A DNA stretch of 64,000 bases from positions 56,391 through 120,390 of the forward strand of contig JAAUZK010000043.1 in assembly GCA_014804655.1 (NCBI GenBank), given 5' to 3'. The notes under the pieces are model-generated. The model saw only the letters and a program-made list of their open reading frames with translations. It made no database searches and was not told the origin of the DNA. The position numbers and the translations under genes are program-made. Below are positions 47,048 through 56,617 of the stretch, in pieces; the stretch's first letter is position 1; every line of letters starts with the position of its first letter. Source of the stretch: Lachnospiraceae bacterium. Lineage in GTDB: Bacteria > Bacillota > Clostridia > Lachnospirales > Lachnospiraceae.

Positions 47048-47338
47048 ATGGACAATATCATTTTTAAAAAAGTATGGCAGGATGATAATCTGATTGAATT
47101 GGAAATTTCGAACAGAATTCAAAAATATATAGATAACTGCAATGAGCCATGTTACTTGGAGTTTGGAAAAAAGGAAGGAAATTATACACCGGCATTCTCT
47201 ATGTGCATATTACTTGCAGATACATTTGGGCATGTGCAAGTAGAAGTGGATATAGAAATAATAGTGAAAAATGCCATAGACGTTCCGGTTGCGGTCCTGC
47301 CGGAACACAGATATAATAATTGTAAAATATCTTTTTGA
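47048..47338 (+). CDS. Small hypothetical protein upstream of Fic
   Basis: ORF of about 96 aa; its 3' end overlaps the Fic promoter. Confidence 0.55.
   Translation: MDNIIFKKVWQDDNLIELEISNRIQKYIDNCNEPCYLEFGKKEGNYTPAFSMCILLADTFGHVQVEVDIEIIVKNAIDVPVAVLPEHRYNNCKISF
47282..47317 (+). promoter_or_regulatory. Promoter with GTTCCGG...CCGGAAC inverted repeat upstream of fic
   Basis: ttgcgg - 17 nt - tataat; gttccgg 47282-47288 and ccggaac 47300-47306. Very similar to 21272-21307. Confidence 0.68.
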
Positions 47339-47352
47339 AATGAGGTACGATT

Positions 47353-48087
47353 TTGGATCTATCGAAAGTATTGGAAAAACAAAAAGAATATGAAGCAGCA
47401 AAAGACACTTTCTCGGGAATGACGATCGCATCCTATGAAAACGCTTTTGAGGTGGAATATACCCATAACTCCACAGCCATCGAGGGAAATACATTGACCC
47501 TGATGGAGACGAAAGTGGTGCTGGAAGACGGCATTGCGATTGGCGGGAAATCCCTCAGGGAGATTTATGAGGTGGTCAACCATAAGAAGGCTTATCAGTA
47601 TGTAAAGGCCTGTATCAACAAAGGACTTGCGCTGGATGAAAATATCGTAAAAGACATTCATGCCCTGCTTATGGAAAATATCCTAACCGGAGGCATTTAT
47701 CGCAGGGAAGAGGTTGCTATTAGCGGTGCGAGTCATACGCCGCCCGCAGGCAATGAAATGTATGCGCAGATCAAGAACTTTTATGTAGAACTTTTCCAAA
47801 AGAACGAGCTAAACGGCATAGAGCTTGCCGCATGGACGCATGCCGAATTTGTGCGGATACATCCTTTTTTGGACGGTAATGGCAGAACCTCGAGATTGCT
47901 TATGAACTACCAGTTGATGGACAAGGGATTCTTACCTGTCTCCATCGCAAAAGAGGACAGGCTTGCTTATTACAATGCACTGGATCAATACGCCGCCCAT
48001 GGCGAGCTGTGGGAATTTGCAGATATGATAGCGGCACTGGAGGATAAACAATTAAATAAGTATCTGGCACATATTAAAAAGTCATAG
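47353..48087 (+). CDS. Fic-domain protein (class II, N-terminal inhibitory motif)
   Basis: HPFLDGNGRTSR active-site motif; STAIEGN inhibitory motif near the N-terminus; TTG start. Confidence 0.9.
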   Translation: MDLSKVLEKQKEYEAAKDTFSGMTIASYENAFEVEYTHNSTAIEGNTLTLMETKVVLEDGIAIGGKSLREIYEVVNHKKAYQYVKACINKGLALDENIVKDIHALLMENILTGGIYRREEVAISGASHTPPAGNEMYAQIKNFYVELFQKNELNGIELAAWTHAEFVRIHPFLDGNGRTSRLLMNYQLMDKGFLPVSIAKEDRLAYYNALDQYAAHGELWEFADMIAALEDKQLNKYLAHIKKS

Positions 48088-48117
48088 AGGGATTTTACTC
48101 CCTCTATAACCGCTGCT

Positions 48118-49530
48118 TTATCTGTGATTCAACTCCTTGTAAGTGCGGGCAACAAGAATAACCGTAATAATAAATGTCAGAATATCCGATACCGGCATGG
48201 AGAATAATACACCGTCTAACCCCCAAAACACGGGGAGAAGAATGGCGAAACCGACGCCGAATACCACTTCACGAATCATGGAAAGAATGGTGGATTCCGC
48301 CGCTTTACCCATTGCCTGCAAGAAAATGAAACACGCTTTGTTTACGCAGGCCATAATAATCATGCACAAATAAATCCGAAATGCCTTAAGCGCAAACGCT
48401 GTGTAATAACTGCTTTCATTAGCGGCTCCGAAGACGGAGATCAACTGCTTCGGGAAAATCTCAACCAGAATCAAGGCGACGGCGCCTACTAATGCCTCGC
48501 CGATCAGCAACTTCGTAAATAGCTCTTTGACGCGCGATCTATTGCCGGCTCCAATATTATAACCTACAACCGGAATGCAGCCGGCGGCCATTCCCACCAC
48601 AATCGAAATAACGATCTGGAAAAATTTCATAACAATGCCGACAACGGCCATTGGAATCTGAGCATACTGCGGCTGTCCGAATATTTTATCCAGCGCTCCG
48701 TACTTTCGGAGCATATTGTTGATCGCCGCCATTGCCGCAACTAAAGAGATCTGGGATAGGAAACTTGTGATTCCCAAAAGCAGCGTCCGACCGCAAATTT
48801 TTTGATTTATTTTCAAATCCTTTAAGGAGGGTTTGATTGTTTTCATATGAAAGATATACCATACTGCCAAAATGGCGGTAATAATCTGCCCGAATACAGT
48901 CGCAACGGCTGCGCCCATCATTCCCCATTTGAATACAAAAATAAAAATCGGATCAAGAATAATGTTGGCAACGGCACCGGCAAGTGTAGAGGCCATGGCA
49001 AACTTAGGGTTTCCGTCCGCGCGGATCACGGGATTCATTGCCTGCCCGAACATATAAAAGGGAATTCCGAGACTGATGTAAAGAAAGTATTCCTTTGAGT
49101 GGTGGAATGTCTCTTCATTTACCGTTCCGCCGAACATAGCAATAATTTGATCCTGAAAAACCAGGTAAATAATAGTCAACAGCAAACTGCCGGCGATAAT
49201 CATAATGACTGCGTTGCCGACGCTTCTTTTCGCAGTGTCTTTCTCTCCCTTGCCGAGGCAGATACTGACAAATGCACAGCAACCGTCACCGATCATAACT
49301 GCAATAGCAAGGGCGACTACTGTAAGCGGAAATACAACTGTATTGGCCGCGTTGCCGTAAGAGCCAAGATAACTGGCATTTGCAATAAAGATTTGGTCCA
49401 CAATATTATAAAGCGCTCCGACCAAAAGTGAGATAATACACGGGATTGCATATTTTCTCATTAGCTTTCCAATAGGCTCCGTTCCTAGAAATTGATTTGA
49501 CTGCTCCATTTCATACACCATTCCTTTCAT
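48118..49530 (-). CDS. MATE-family efflux transporter
   Basis: FLGTEPIGKLMRKYAIPCIISLLVGALYNIVDQIFI and 12-TM pattern. Confidence 0.93.
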   Translation of the reverse strand: MKGMVYEMEQSNQFLGTEPIGKLMRKYAIPCIISLLVGALYNIVDQIFIANASYLGSYGNAANTVVFPLTVVALAIAVMIGDGCCAFVSICLGKGEKDTAKRSVGNAVIMIIAGSLLLTIIYLVFQDQIIAMFGGTVNEETFHHSKEYFLYISLGIPFYMFGQAMNPVIRADGNPKFAMASTLAGAVANIILDPIFIFVFKWGMMGAAVATVFGQIITAILAVWYIFHMKTIKPSLKDLKINQKICGRTLLLGITSFLSQISLVAAMAAINNMLRKYGALDKIFGQPQYAQIPMAVVGIVMKFFQIVISIVVGMAAGCIPVVGYNIGAGNRSRVKELFTKLLIGEALVGAVALILVEIFPKQLISVFGAANESSYYTAFALKAFRIYLCMIIMACVNKACFIFLQAMGKAAESTILSMIREVVFGVGFAILLPVFWGLDGVLFSMPVSDILTFIITVILVARTYKELNHR

Positions 49531-49537
49531 GAAAAAA

Positions 49538-49582
49538 GCGCATAGCGTGACGTATGCTGGATTTACGCCACGGGCTACACGC
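49538..49582 (-). promoter_or_regulatory. Leader hairpin 2 upstream of the MATE gene
   Basis: Minus strand GCGTGTAGCCCGTGGCGTAAATCCAGCATACGTCACGCTATGCGC followed by TTTTTT. Confidence 0.65.
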
Positions 49583-49606
49583 TTTTCTTCCGTTTCATTA
49601 AAAAAA

Positions 49607-49652
49607 GCGTGTAACTTATACGCAACTGGAATTACGCATAAATGCTACACGC
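49607..49652 (-). promoter_or_regulatory. Leader hairpin 1 upstream of the MATE gene
   Basis: Minus strand GCGTGTAGCATTTATGCGTAATTCCAGTTGCGTATAAGTTACACGC followed by TTTTTTT; -10 TATAAT at 49662-49667. Confidence 0.65.
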
Positions 49653-49868
49653 TGTATCTTTATTATACAGAATCAAGAAATTTTTTCAAAGGACTTTTTT
49701 AACAAAATAGTACGGCCCGGGTGGTTCATCTCTTGTGGATAATACAAAAAAGTTATGCTATAATCCTTAAAGAGAGTGAGCGATACCTGTCGTTTGGGAG
49801 TGGCTCGCAAACAGAATGTTTTAGACGAATTTACTTTAGAAAAAAGTTTAAAAAGAGGATGAGAGAAA

Positions 49869-50339
49869 ATGAGTCAAAAATGGAATGTAACGGTAGACGG
49901 AGAGGGATATGAGATCAAGTATATTAACAATAAGAAAATCATTATCAATGACAAAGAGCAGTTTTTGAAGGATTATCCGAAGAATTTGACAATGACTACG
50001 ACAGAGTATGAAATTCCTCTTGGTTCTCAAAAGGCATTCTTGATCATTAAAAGTCTGAACAGCGCGCAGTTAATTTTGAATGGCGTGGATTGTGAGAGCG
50101 GAGAGGAAGATGTACCGGAATCGGTCAAACTGCCTAAATGGGCATACATATTTATAATACTGCATTGCGTCAATTTTTTGAATGGCTTGTCAGGTTGTGC
50201 CATGGCAATTTTGGGGATTGGTTCAATAAAGCTGATTTCCGACAGTAGAAAGCTGAGTGAGAAACAAGAAATTTTGGTTGATCTGGTAATTCTTTTGCTG
50301 TTATATGCTCTGTCTTTTGGGAAGGCATTTTTGATATAG
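49869..50339 (+). CDS. Hypothetical membrane protein
   Basis: ORF with RBS and two C-terminal hydrophobic segments. Confidence 0.6.
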   Translation: MSQKWNVTVDGEGYEIKYINNKKIIINDKEQFLKDYPKNLTMTTTEYEIPLGSQKAFLIIKSLNSAQLILNGVDCESGEEDVPESVKLPKWAYIFIILHCVNFLNGLSGCAMAILGIGSIKLISDSRKLSEKQEILVDLVILLLLYALSFGKAFLI

Positions 50340-50427
50340 TTCTCCTTGTATTAAAAAGAGTTGGCGGAGCAATACCTTAAAACGAAATCAGTGTAGAAGA
50401 TACCATTAACTTATAGGAGGCAGAAAA

Positions 50428-50450
50428 GCCGAAGCAAACGCTTCGGCTTC
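50428..50450 (-). terminator. Terminator downstream of the tRNA-Ser gene
   Basis: Minus strand gccgaagc-gttt-gcttcggc followed by tttt. Confidence 0.8.
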
Positions 50451-50454
50451 TGAG

Positions 50455-50541
50455 CGGAGTTGGAGGGATTCGAACCCTCGTGCCCCGGAGGGCTAACGCA
50501 TTTCGAGTGCGCCCCGTTATGACCACTTCGATACAACTCCG
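50455..50541 (-). tRNA. tRNA-Ser (anticodon CGA)
   Basis: Minus strand cggagttgtatcgaagtggtcataacggggcgcactcgaaatgcgtt..ggttcgaatccctccaactccg; anticodon loop CTCGAAA, long variable arm, T-loop GGTTCGAATCC. Confidence 0.93.
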
Positions 50542-50705
50542 TACCCATATGATTATAATTTGAATTGAGATAATTGTCTACTATTTTTCCCAAAATAATT
50601 TGCTGACCAGTATTATGATCTGACCGCGTGATGTTTGACATGAAGCGGACAGAAGGACAAAGGTGGCTTAGTGATGCGTAACAAGACAGATAAGGAGCGC
50701 GGATT

Positions 50706-51215
50706 ATGACACAGGATGAGAAATACATGAAGGAAGCCTTAAAACAGGCAAGGAAGGCATACGCGCTGGGCGAAGTTCCGATCGGCTGTGTGATCGTCTA
50801 TCAGGATAAGATCATCGGCAGAGGATATAACAGACGCAACACCGACAAGAACACGCTCGCTCATGCGGAGATCACGGCGATCAATAAAGCGAGTAAGAAG
50901 ATGGGCGATTGGCGTTTGGAAGAATGTACGCTGTATGTGACCTTAGAACCCTGCCAAATGTGCGCCGGCGCCATTGTGCAGGCACGAATCACCGAAGTCG
51001 TCATGGGCAGCATGAATCCCAAAGCCGGGTGCGGCGGTTCCATCTTAAATATCCTGGAAATGCCCGAATTTAACCATCAGGTGCAAGTACGCAGAGGCAT
51101 ACTAGCAGATGAATGCACCGACATGCTGACCACTTTTTTCAAAGAACTGCGCATACGCAATAAGCTGGAAAAAGAAGCAATAAAATCTGGGGAAAATGAA
51201 GACAAGAATTCGTGA
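50706..51215 (+). CDS. tadA: tRNA-specific adenosine deaminase
   Basis: HAEITAINKASKKMGDWRLEECTLYVTLEPCQMCAGAIVQARI. Confidence 0.95.
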   Translation: MTQDEKYMKEALKQARKAYALGEVPIGCVIVYQDKIIGRGYNRRNTDKNTLAHAEITAINKASKKMGDWRLEECTLYVTLEPCQMCAGAIVQARITEVVMGSMNPKAGCGGSILNILEMPEFNHQVQVRRGILADECTDMLTTFFKELRIRNKLEKEAIKSGENEDKNS

Positions 51216-51290
51216 CAGATTTGTTTTCCATAAGGAATAATTAGTTGAGAACCCAACGGAAATAAGGTATAATGTTCACGTAGGCAATGA

Positions 51291-51408
51291 GCGCTGCCAC
51301 GATGTAAGATGACAAATCGGCTGCTCGCAGACGAATTTGTCAGATTGCATCGTGATAGGGCGAAGCCCGTGAGCGAGATGGAGCAAAGCGGAATCGAGCG
51401 TGCAGCGC
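51291..51408 (+). repeat. Structured intergenic element (copy 1) between promoter and pfkA
   Basis: GCGCTGC...GCAGCGC closing stem, CACGATG/CATCGTG and GACAAAT/ATTTGTC inner stems, GGGCGAAGCCC hairpin. Degenerate additional copies extend to about 51560. Confidence 0.75.
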
Positions 51409-51606
51409 GGGGTAAATCAAGGCAAAAACAAGCAAAAGCGAGAGCGAGCGCAGCAAGATCGAGCCAGTAGCGCAAAGCGGAATCGAGTGGCAGCGCGGAG
51501 TAAACCAAGCCAAAAAACCAAGCCAAAAGCAAGAGCCGAGCGCAGCAAGATCGAGCGACAAAGCAAAAATCAAGCAAAGAATCAAACCAGTTAAGGAGGA
51601 ATCACA

Positions 51607-52680
51607 ATGAAAAGAATAGGTATGTTGACCAGCGGTGGGGATTGTCAGGCATTAAATGCGGCTATGCGCGGCGTAGTCAAATGTTTATCATGCAGTGGAG
51701 AAGACGTTGAGATTTACGGATTTTTGGATGGATACAAAGGACTGATCTACGGAGATTTCCGTATGTTGACAGGTCATGATTTCGCAGGAATCCTGACGAA
51801 GGGCGGCACGATTCTCGGCAGTTCCAGAACTCCTTTTAAGCTGATGCGGGAACCGGATGAGAACGGCCTCGATAAAGTAGAGGCAATGAAACAGAACTAT
51901 TATAAATTAAAGCTGGACTGCATGGTGATTTTAGGTGGCAACGGCACACATAAGACGGCCAACATGCTCCGCGAGGAAGGACTTAATGTGATTACCCTTC
52001 CGAAGACAATCGACAACGATCTGTGGGGCACGGATATGACCTTCGGTTTCCAGAGTGCGGTGGATATCGCGACAGACTGTATCGACTGCATCCATACTAC
52101 GGCATCTTCCCACGGACGTATCTTTATCGTGGAGGTTATGGGCCACAAGGTTGGCTGGCTTACTTTGAATGCCGGAATGGCAGGTGGCGCAGACATCATT
52201 CTGATTCCTGAGATTCCTTATGACATTGATAAAGTGATCAAGGCCATCAATGAGCGTGAGGCGAGAGGGTCCAGATTTACGATCATGGCGGTGGCGGAGG
52301 GCGCGATCTCTAAAGAAGATGCGAAGCTTTCCAAGAAAGAATATAAAGAAAAGATGAAGAATTATCCGTATCCTTCCGTTTCTTATGAAATTGCAGATAA
52401 GATTCAGAAGAAGAGCGGTAAGGAAGTGCGCGTTACCGTACCGGGACATACCCAGCGTGGCGGAAGTCCCTGTCCGTATGACCGTGTGTTTGCTACCAGA
52501 CTGGGTGCAGAGGCAGGCAGACTGATTCTGCAGGGTGAGTATGGATTTATGGTAGGTTATAAGAATAGAGAGATCGTCAGAGTGCCTCTTGAGGAAGTGG
52601 CAGGCAAGCTGAAGATGGTATCACCGGATGCGACCATCGTACAGGAAGCGAAGATGGTAGGTATCAGCTTCGGTGATTAA
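51607..52680 (+). CDS. pfkA: 6-phosphofructokinase
   Basis: IGMLTSGGDCQALNAAMRG, LGGNGTHKTANML, PKTIDNDLWGTDMTFGF. Confidence 0.94.
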   Translation: MKRIGMLTSGGDCQALNAAMRGVVKCLSCSGEDVEIYGFLDGYKGLIYGDFRMLTGHDFAGILTKGGTILGSSRTPFKLMREPDENGLDKVEAMKQNYYKLKLDCMVILGGNGTHKTANMLREEGLNVITLPKTIDNDLWGTDMTFGFQSAVDIATDCIDCIHTTASSHGRIFIVEVMGHKVGWLTLNAGMAGGADIILIPEIPYDIDKVIKAINEREARGSRFTIMAVAEGAISKEDAKLSKKEYKEKMKNYPYPSVSYEIADKIQKKSGKEVRVTVPGHTQRGGSPCPYDRVFATRLGAEAGRLILQGEYGFMVGYKNREIVRVPLEEVAGKLKMVSPDATIVQEAKMVGISFGD

Positions 52681-52691
52681 TAGGAGAAGTA

Positions 52692-54287
52692 ATGTCTTAT
52701 ACAGCTCTTTATCGTAAGTTCCGCCCGGATTGTTTTGAAGATGTAAAAGGGCAGGAGCATATTGTTACAACATTAAAGAACCAAATAAAGGCGGAGCGGA
52801 TCGGTCATGCATACCTGTTCTGTGGTACACGCGGGACAGGTAAAACTACGATCGCGAAGATCTTTGCGAAAGCAGTCAATTGTGAGCAGCCTGTGGACGG
52901 CAGCCCATGCGGGGAGTGTCAGGCATGTAAGACGATCGCGTCAGGTGCGAGCATGAACGTGATCGAGATCGATGCGGCTTCTAATAACGGTGTGGATAAT
53001 ATCCGTGAGATCGTGGAGGAAGTGTCCTATTCGCCGGCAGAGGGCAAGTATAAAGTTTATATCATAGATGAGGTTCACATGCTTTCTATAGGGGCTTTCA
53101 ATGCGCTTCTTAAGACGTTGGAAGAACCGCCTTCCTATGTGATCTTCATTCTTGCGACCACAGAGGTGCACAAGATACCGATTACCATTCTTTCCCGTTG
53201 CCAGCGATATGATTTCAGGCGTATCACGATCGACACGATCACCGGCAGACTGCGGGAATTGATGGATACAGAACAGATTCAGGTCGAAGAGAAGGCGCTT
53301 CGCTATGTGGCGAAGACGGCGGACGGTTCCATGCGGGATGCTTTAAGTCTGTTAGACCAGTGCATTGCTTTTCACTTCGGACAGGAACTGACTTATGATA
53401 AGGTGTTGGATGTGTTGGGAGCCGTGGACACGGAAGTGTTCGGCAGACTGCTTAGGCATGTACTGGAACGGAATGTGACAGGCTGTATTGAACTTTTGGA
53501 AGAGATCGTTATGCAGGGCAGAGAGCTTACCCAGTTTGTGACAGATTTCACATGGTATCTGCGCAATCTTCTGCTGGTAAAATCTTCCGATGACATAGAG
53601 GACGTGATCGACGTTTCTACGGATAATCTTGCCAGACTGCGGGAAGAAGCGGATATGACGGAGGCGGATGCGATCATGCGCTATATCCGTATTTTTTCCG
53701 AACTGTCGGGACAGATCAAGTATGCGGCGCAGAAGCGCATTCTGTTAGAGATCGCCCTGATCAAGCTGTGCCGTCCGGATATGGAGAAAGATTACGAATC
53801 CATAGTAGAGCGGGTCAGAGCAGTGGAGGAAAAGATTGAGAACGGGATCGCGGTCGTACCGGCAGGCGGAGGATATCCTGCCGAAGGCGGTACGTACAGC
53901 AGCGGGAATCAGATGGCAGCGGGTACGCCGGTGGAGAGACCTCCGCTTCCGAAAGCAATTCCGGAGGATGTGCAGGCAGTGGTCGATAAGTGGGCAACGA
54001 TCGTAGGGCAGACCTCCATGCCCATGAAACAGTATCTGAAAGATGCGGGTCTTAGCCTTGGCGGAGATAATAAACTGATGATCGTGGTAGAAGACGGGCT
54101 TGCGTCGGATTACTTTTTGAAGCAGGAGGGGCATAAGGAACTGCTTGTGCAGACGTTATCCGAGGCTGTGGGCAGAGAGATCGAGGTTACGATACAGAGC
54201 GTACCGAATCGAAACGCTTTTGTGCAGAATTATGTGGATTTAAGTCAGGTGATCCATATGGATATAGAAGTAGAAGAAGAGGATTAG
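52692..54287 (+). CDS. dnaX: DNA polymerase III subunit gamma/tau
   Basis: [53 protein letters not shown]. Confidence 0.96.
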   Translation: MSYTALYRKFRPDCFEDVKGQEHIVTTLKNQIKAERIGHAYLFCGTRGTGKTTIAKIFAKAVNCEQPVDGSPCGECQACKTIASGASMNVIEIDAASNNGVDNIREIVEEVSYSPAEGKYKVYIIDEVHMLSIGAFNALLKTLEEPPSYVIFILATTEVHKIPITILSRCQRYDFRRITIDTITGRLRELMDTEQIQVEEKALRYVAKTADGSMRDALSLLDQCIAFHFGQELTYDKVLDVLGAVDTEVFGRLLRHVLERNVTGCIELLEEIVMQGRELTQFVTDFTWYLRNLLLVKSSDDIEDVIDVSTDNLARLREEADMTEADAIMRYIRIFSELSGQIKYAAQKRILLEIALIKLCRPDMEKDYESIVERVRAVEEKIENGIAVVPAGGGYPAEGGTYSSGNQMAAGTPVERPPLPKAIPEDVQAVVDKWATIVGQTSMPMKQYLKDAGLSLGGDNKLMIVVEDGLASDYFLKQEGHKELLVQTLSEAVGREIEVTIQSVPNRNAFVQNYVDLSQVIHMDIEVEEED

Positions 54288-54318
54288 AAAAAGAACAGAT
54301 AAGGAGCAGGAAGACATT

Positions 54319-54663
54319 ATGGCAAAACGTGGAGGATTTCCGGGCGGTATGCCGGGGAACATGAACAATCTGATGAAGCAGGCGCAGCGGATGCAGCGGC
54401 AGATGGAAGAAAGTCAGAAGGAGCTGGAGACGAAAGAATTTGTCGCTAAGGCAGGTGGCGGTGCGGTGGAAGTGACCGTGACGGGCGGAAAAGAGATCAC
54501 GAAGGTGAAGCTGTCCGAGGAAGTGGTAGACCCCGATGATATCGAGATGTTAGAGGATCTCGTGATGGCGGCGGCTAATGAGGCGCTGCGTATGGCTGAT
54601 GAGGCGAATAACGAGCTGATGAGCAAGATGACCGGCGGTCTTGGCGGAGGATTTCCGTTCTGA
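54319..54663 (+). CDS. YbaB/EbfC nucleoid-associated protein
   Basis: [45 protein letters not shown]; between dnaX and recR. Confidence 0.95.
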   Translation: MAKRGGFPGGMPGNMNNLMKQAQRMQRQMEESQKELETKEFVAKAGGGAVEVTVTGGKEITKVKLSEEVVDPDDIEMLEDLVMAAANEALRMADEANNELMSKMTGGLGGGFPF

Positions 54664-55259
54664 TGGAACTGTACAGCGGTCATATCAATAAGTTAATAGA
54701 AGAGTTGGCAGGGCTTCCGGGCATTGGTTCTAAATCCGCTCAGAGGCTTGCTTTTCATCTGATCAATATGCCGCAGGCAAAAGTGGAAAGACTGGCGCAT
54801 GCGATCGTGGATGCCAAGGAAAACGTGCGGTATTGCCGGGAATGCTATACGCTGACGGATCAGGATATATGTCCGGTCTGTGCCAACGTCAACAGGGATC
54901 ACGGCACCATCATGGTGGTGGAGAATGCCAGAGATTTGGCGGCATATGAGAAGACAGGTAAATACGGCGGTGTCTACCACGTGCTCCACGGAGCGATTTC
55001 CCCCATGCTGGGGATCGGACCGAATGATATCAAGCTTAAGGAACTCATGCACCGTCTGGAAGGTGATGTGAGCGAGGTGATTATCGCTACGAATTCCAGT
55101 CTGGAAGGTGAAACGACAGCTATGTATATCAGTAAGCTGATCAAACCTACGGGGATCAAAGTGACAAGGATCGCCAGTGGCGTGCCGGTGGGCGGTGATC
55201 TGGAATATATAGACGAGGTTACGCTGCTGCGTGCATTGGAAGGCAGAGTGGAACTGTAG
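54663..55259 (+). CDS. recR: Recombination protein RecR
   Basis: IEELAGLPGIGSKSAQRLAFHLI, C4 zinc motif, TOPRIM. Confidence 0.96.
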   Translation: MELYSGHINKLIEELAGLPGIGSKSAQRLAFHLINMPQAKVERLAHAIVDAKENVRYCRECYTLTDQDICPVCANVNRDHGTIMVVENARDLAAYEKTGKYGGVYHVLHGAISPMLGIGPNDIKLKELMHRLEGDVSEVIIATNSSLEGETTAMYISKLIKPTGIKVTRIASGVPVGGDLEYIDEVTLLRALEGRVEL

Positions 55260-55279
55260 GAAGCGGAGGGAAAATAAAG

Positions 55280-56320
55280 GTGCAGATAGTAAAAGAGAAG
55301 TTCGGAACAACAAAATGCGGTAAGGATGTGTACGTGTACACTTTATCCAATGCCGGCGGTATGCAGGCGAAAATCATTAATTTCGGGGCAAATCTTATAA
55401 GTCTGCTTGTGCCGGATCGGAATGGCAATCTGGAAGATGTAGTTTTGGGATATGACAAGTTGGATGATTATTACGGAAACAGCAGTTTCTTCGGAGCGAC
55501 GATCGGTCCGAGCGCCAACCGGATTGCAGGCGCATGTTTTGAGATAGACGGTCAGCGCTATCAGATCGATGCGAATGACGGCGAGAATAATCTGCACAGC
55601 CATATAGCAGAGGGATACCATAAGCGTGTCTGGGATGTAACGGAGACGGAGAACGGATTGGTACTCTCTGTGGAAGGCAAAGACGGAGAAATGGGATTTC
55701 CAGGCAATAAGAAGGTCACCGTGACTTTCAGCTTATCCGATGATAATGCACTGAAACTGAGTTATCACGTGACGGCGGATGCCAATACGATCGTGAATAT
55801 GACAAATCACACATATTTCAATTTAGCGGGACACAAAGCGGGCAGGATCGAGGATCATCTGTTGAAAATAAATGCGTCCCACTACACACCGGTGGTTCCG
55901 GGAGCAATTCCTACGGGAAAGATCGCCCCGGTAGAGGGAACACCCATGGACTTTACGAAGATGAAACCGATCGGGCAGGATATCAATGCCGACTGTGAAC
56001 AGTTGAAGATCGGGCAGGGATATGACCACAATTTTGTAATCGACGGCGCCGACGGCACGCTTCGGGAGATTGCAGAGGCTGAAGACCCTAAGAGCGGCAG
56101 GAAGATGAAAGTATTTACCGATCTGCCCGGAGTACAGTTCTATGCGGGTAACTGTATCGGAGAGGAGACCGGCAAAGAGAATACCGCATACGGACCGCGC
56201 AAAGGATTCTGTCTGGAGACGCAGTTCTATCCGGATAACATTCATCATCCGAATTTCCCGCAGGCAGTGTTCGGACCGGGAAAGGATTATGATTCTGTGA
56301 CAATTTATCAGTTCGTGTAA
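55280..56320 (+). CDS. galM: Aldose 1-epimerase
   Basis: NFGANLISLLVPDRNGNLEDVVLGYDKLDDY..GATIGPSANRI..NMTNHTYFNLAG. Confidence 0.93.
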   Translation: MQIVKEKFGTTKCGKDVYVYTLSNAGGMQAKIINFGANLISLLVPDRNGNLEDVVLGYDKLDDYYGNSSFFGATIGPSANRIAGACFEIDGQRYQIDANDGENNLHSHIAEGYHKRVWDVTETENGLVLSVEGKDGEMGFPGNKKVTVTFSLSDDNALKLSYHVTADANTIVNMTNHTYFNLAGHKAGRIEDHLLKINASHYTPVVPGAIPTGKIAPVEGTPMDFTKMKPIGQDINADCEQLKIGQGYDHNFVIDGADGTLREIAEAEDPKSGRKMKVFTDLPGVQFYAGNCIGEETGKENTAYGPRKGFCLETQFYPDNIHHPNFPQAVFGPGKDYDSVTIYQFV

Positions 56321-56357
56321 ATGCTTGTTGTTTTATTACAGTTATTGCAAATACGAG

Positions 56358-56413
56358 ATACGGAAATTGTGGTGCAGGGGAGATATTACTGCATGATGAT
56401 TTCCGTATTTTTG
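56358..56413 (+). terminator. Terminator after galM
   Basis: atacggaaat...atttccgtat followed by ttttgttt. Confidence 0.72.
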
Positions 56414-56617
56414 TTTATTCTATTAGAAATTGCTCGATTATGCACGAGTTCGCGAAGCGAATCTCACAATCAAGCGCAGCTCGATTTATTCATTGCAGAT
56501 GTTAATTACCGCGCCTTTTGTCATTTTTTTTACATAAGACATGCTATAGTAATTGCATAGAGTGATACAGTGCGCGAGGACGATCTGATTATCGATCCCC
56601 GGAATGGAGTGAATACA

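Noticed and set aside
21000-48100. Integrative element boundaries for the accessory island
   Set aside because: No integrase, transposase, relaxase or clear att repeats were found; the nearest tRNA (50455) shows no matching direct repeat that I could see.
52692-54287. Programmed frameshift in dnaX
   Set aside because: No A AAA AAG-type slippery heptamer with a following hairpin noticed; the full-length frame looks normal.
56321-56560. 79-aa ORF after galM
   Set aside because: Spans the galM terminator hairpin and has no RBS or domain evidence.
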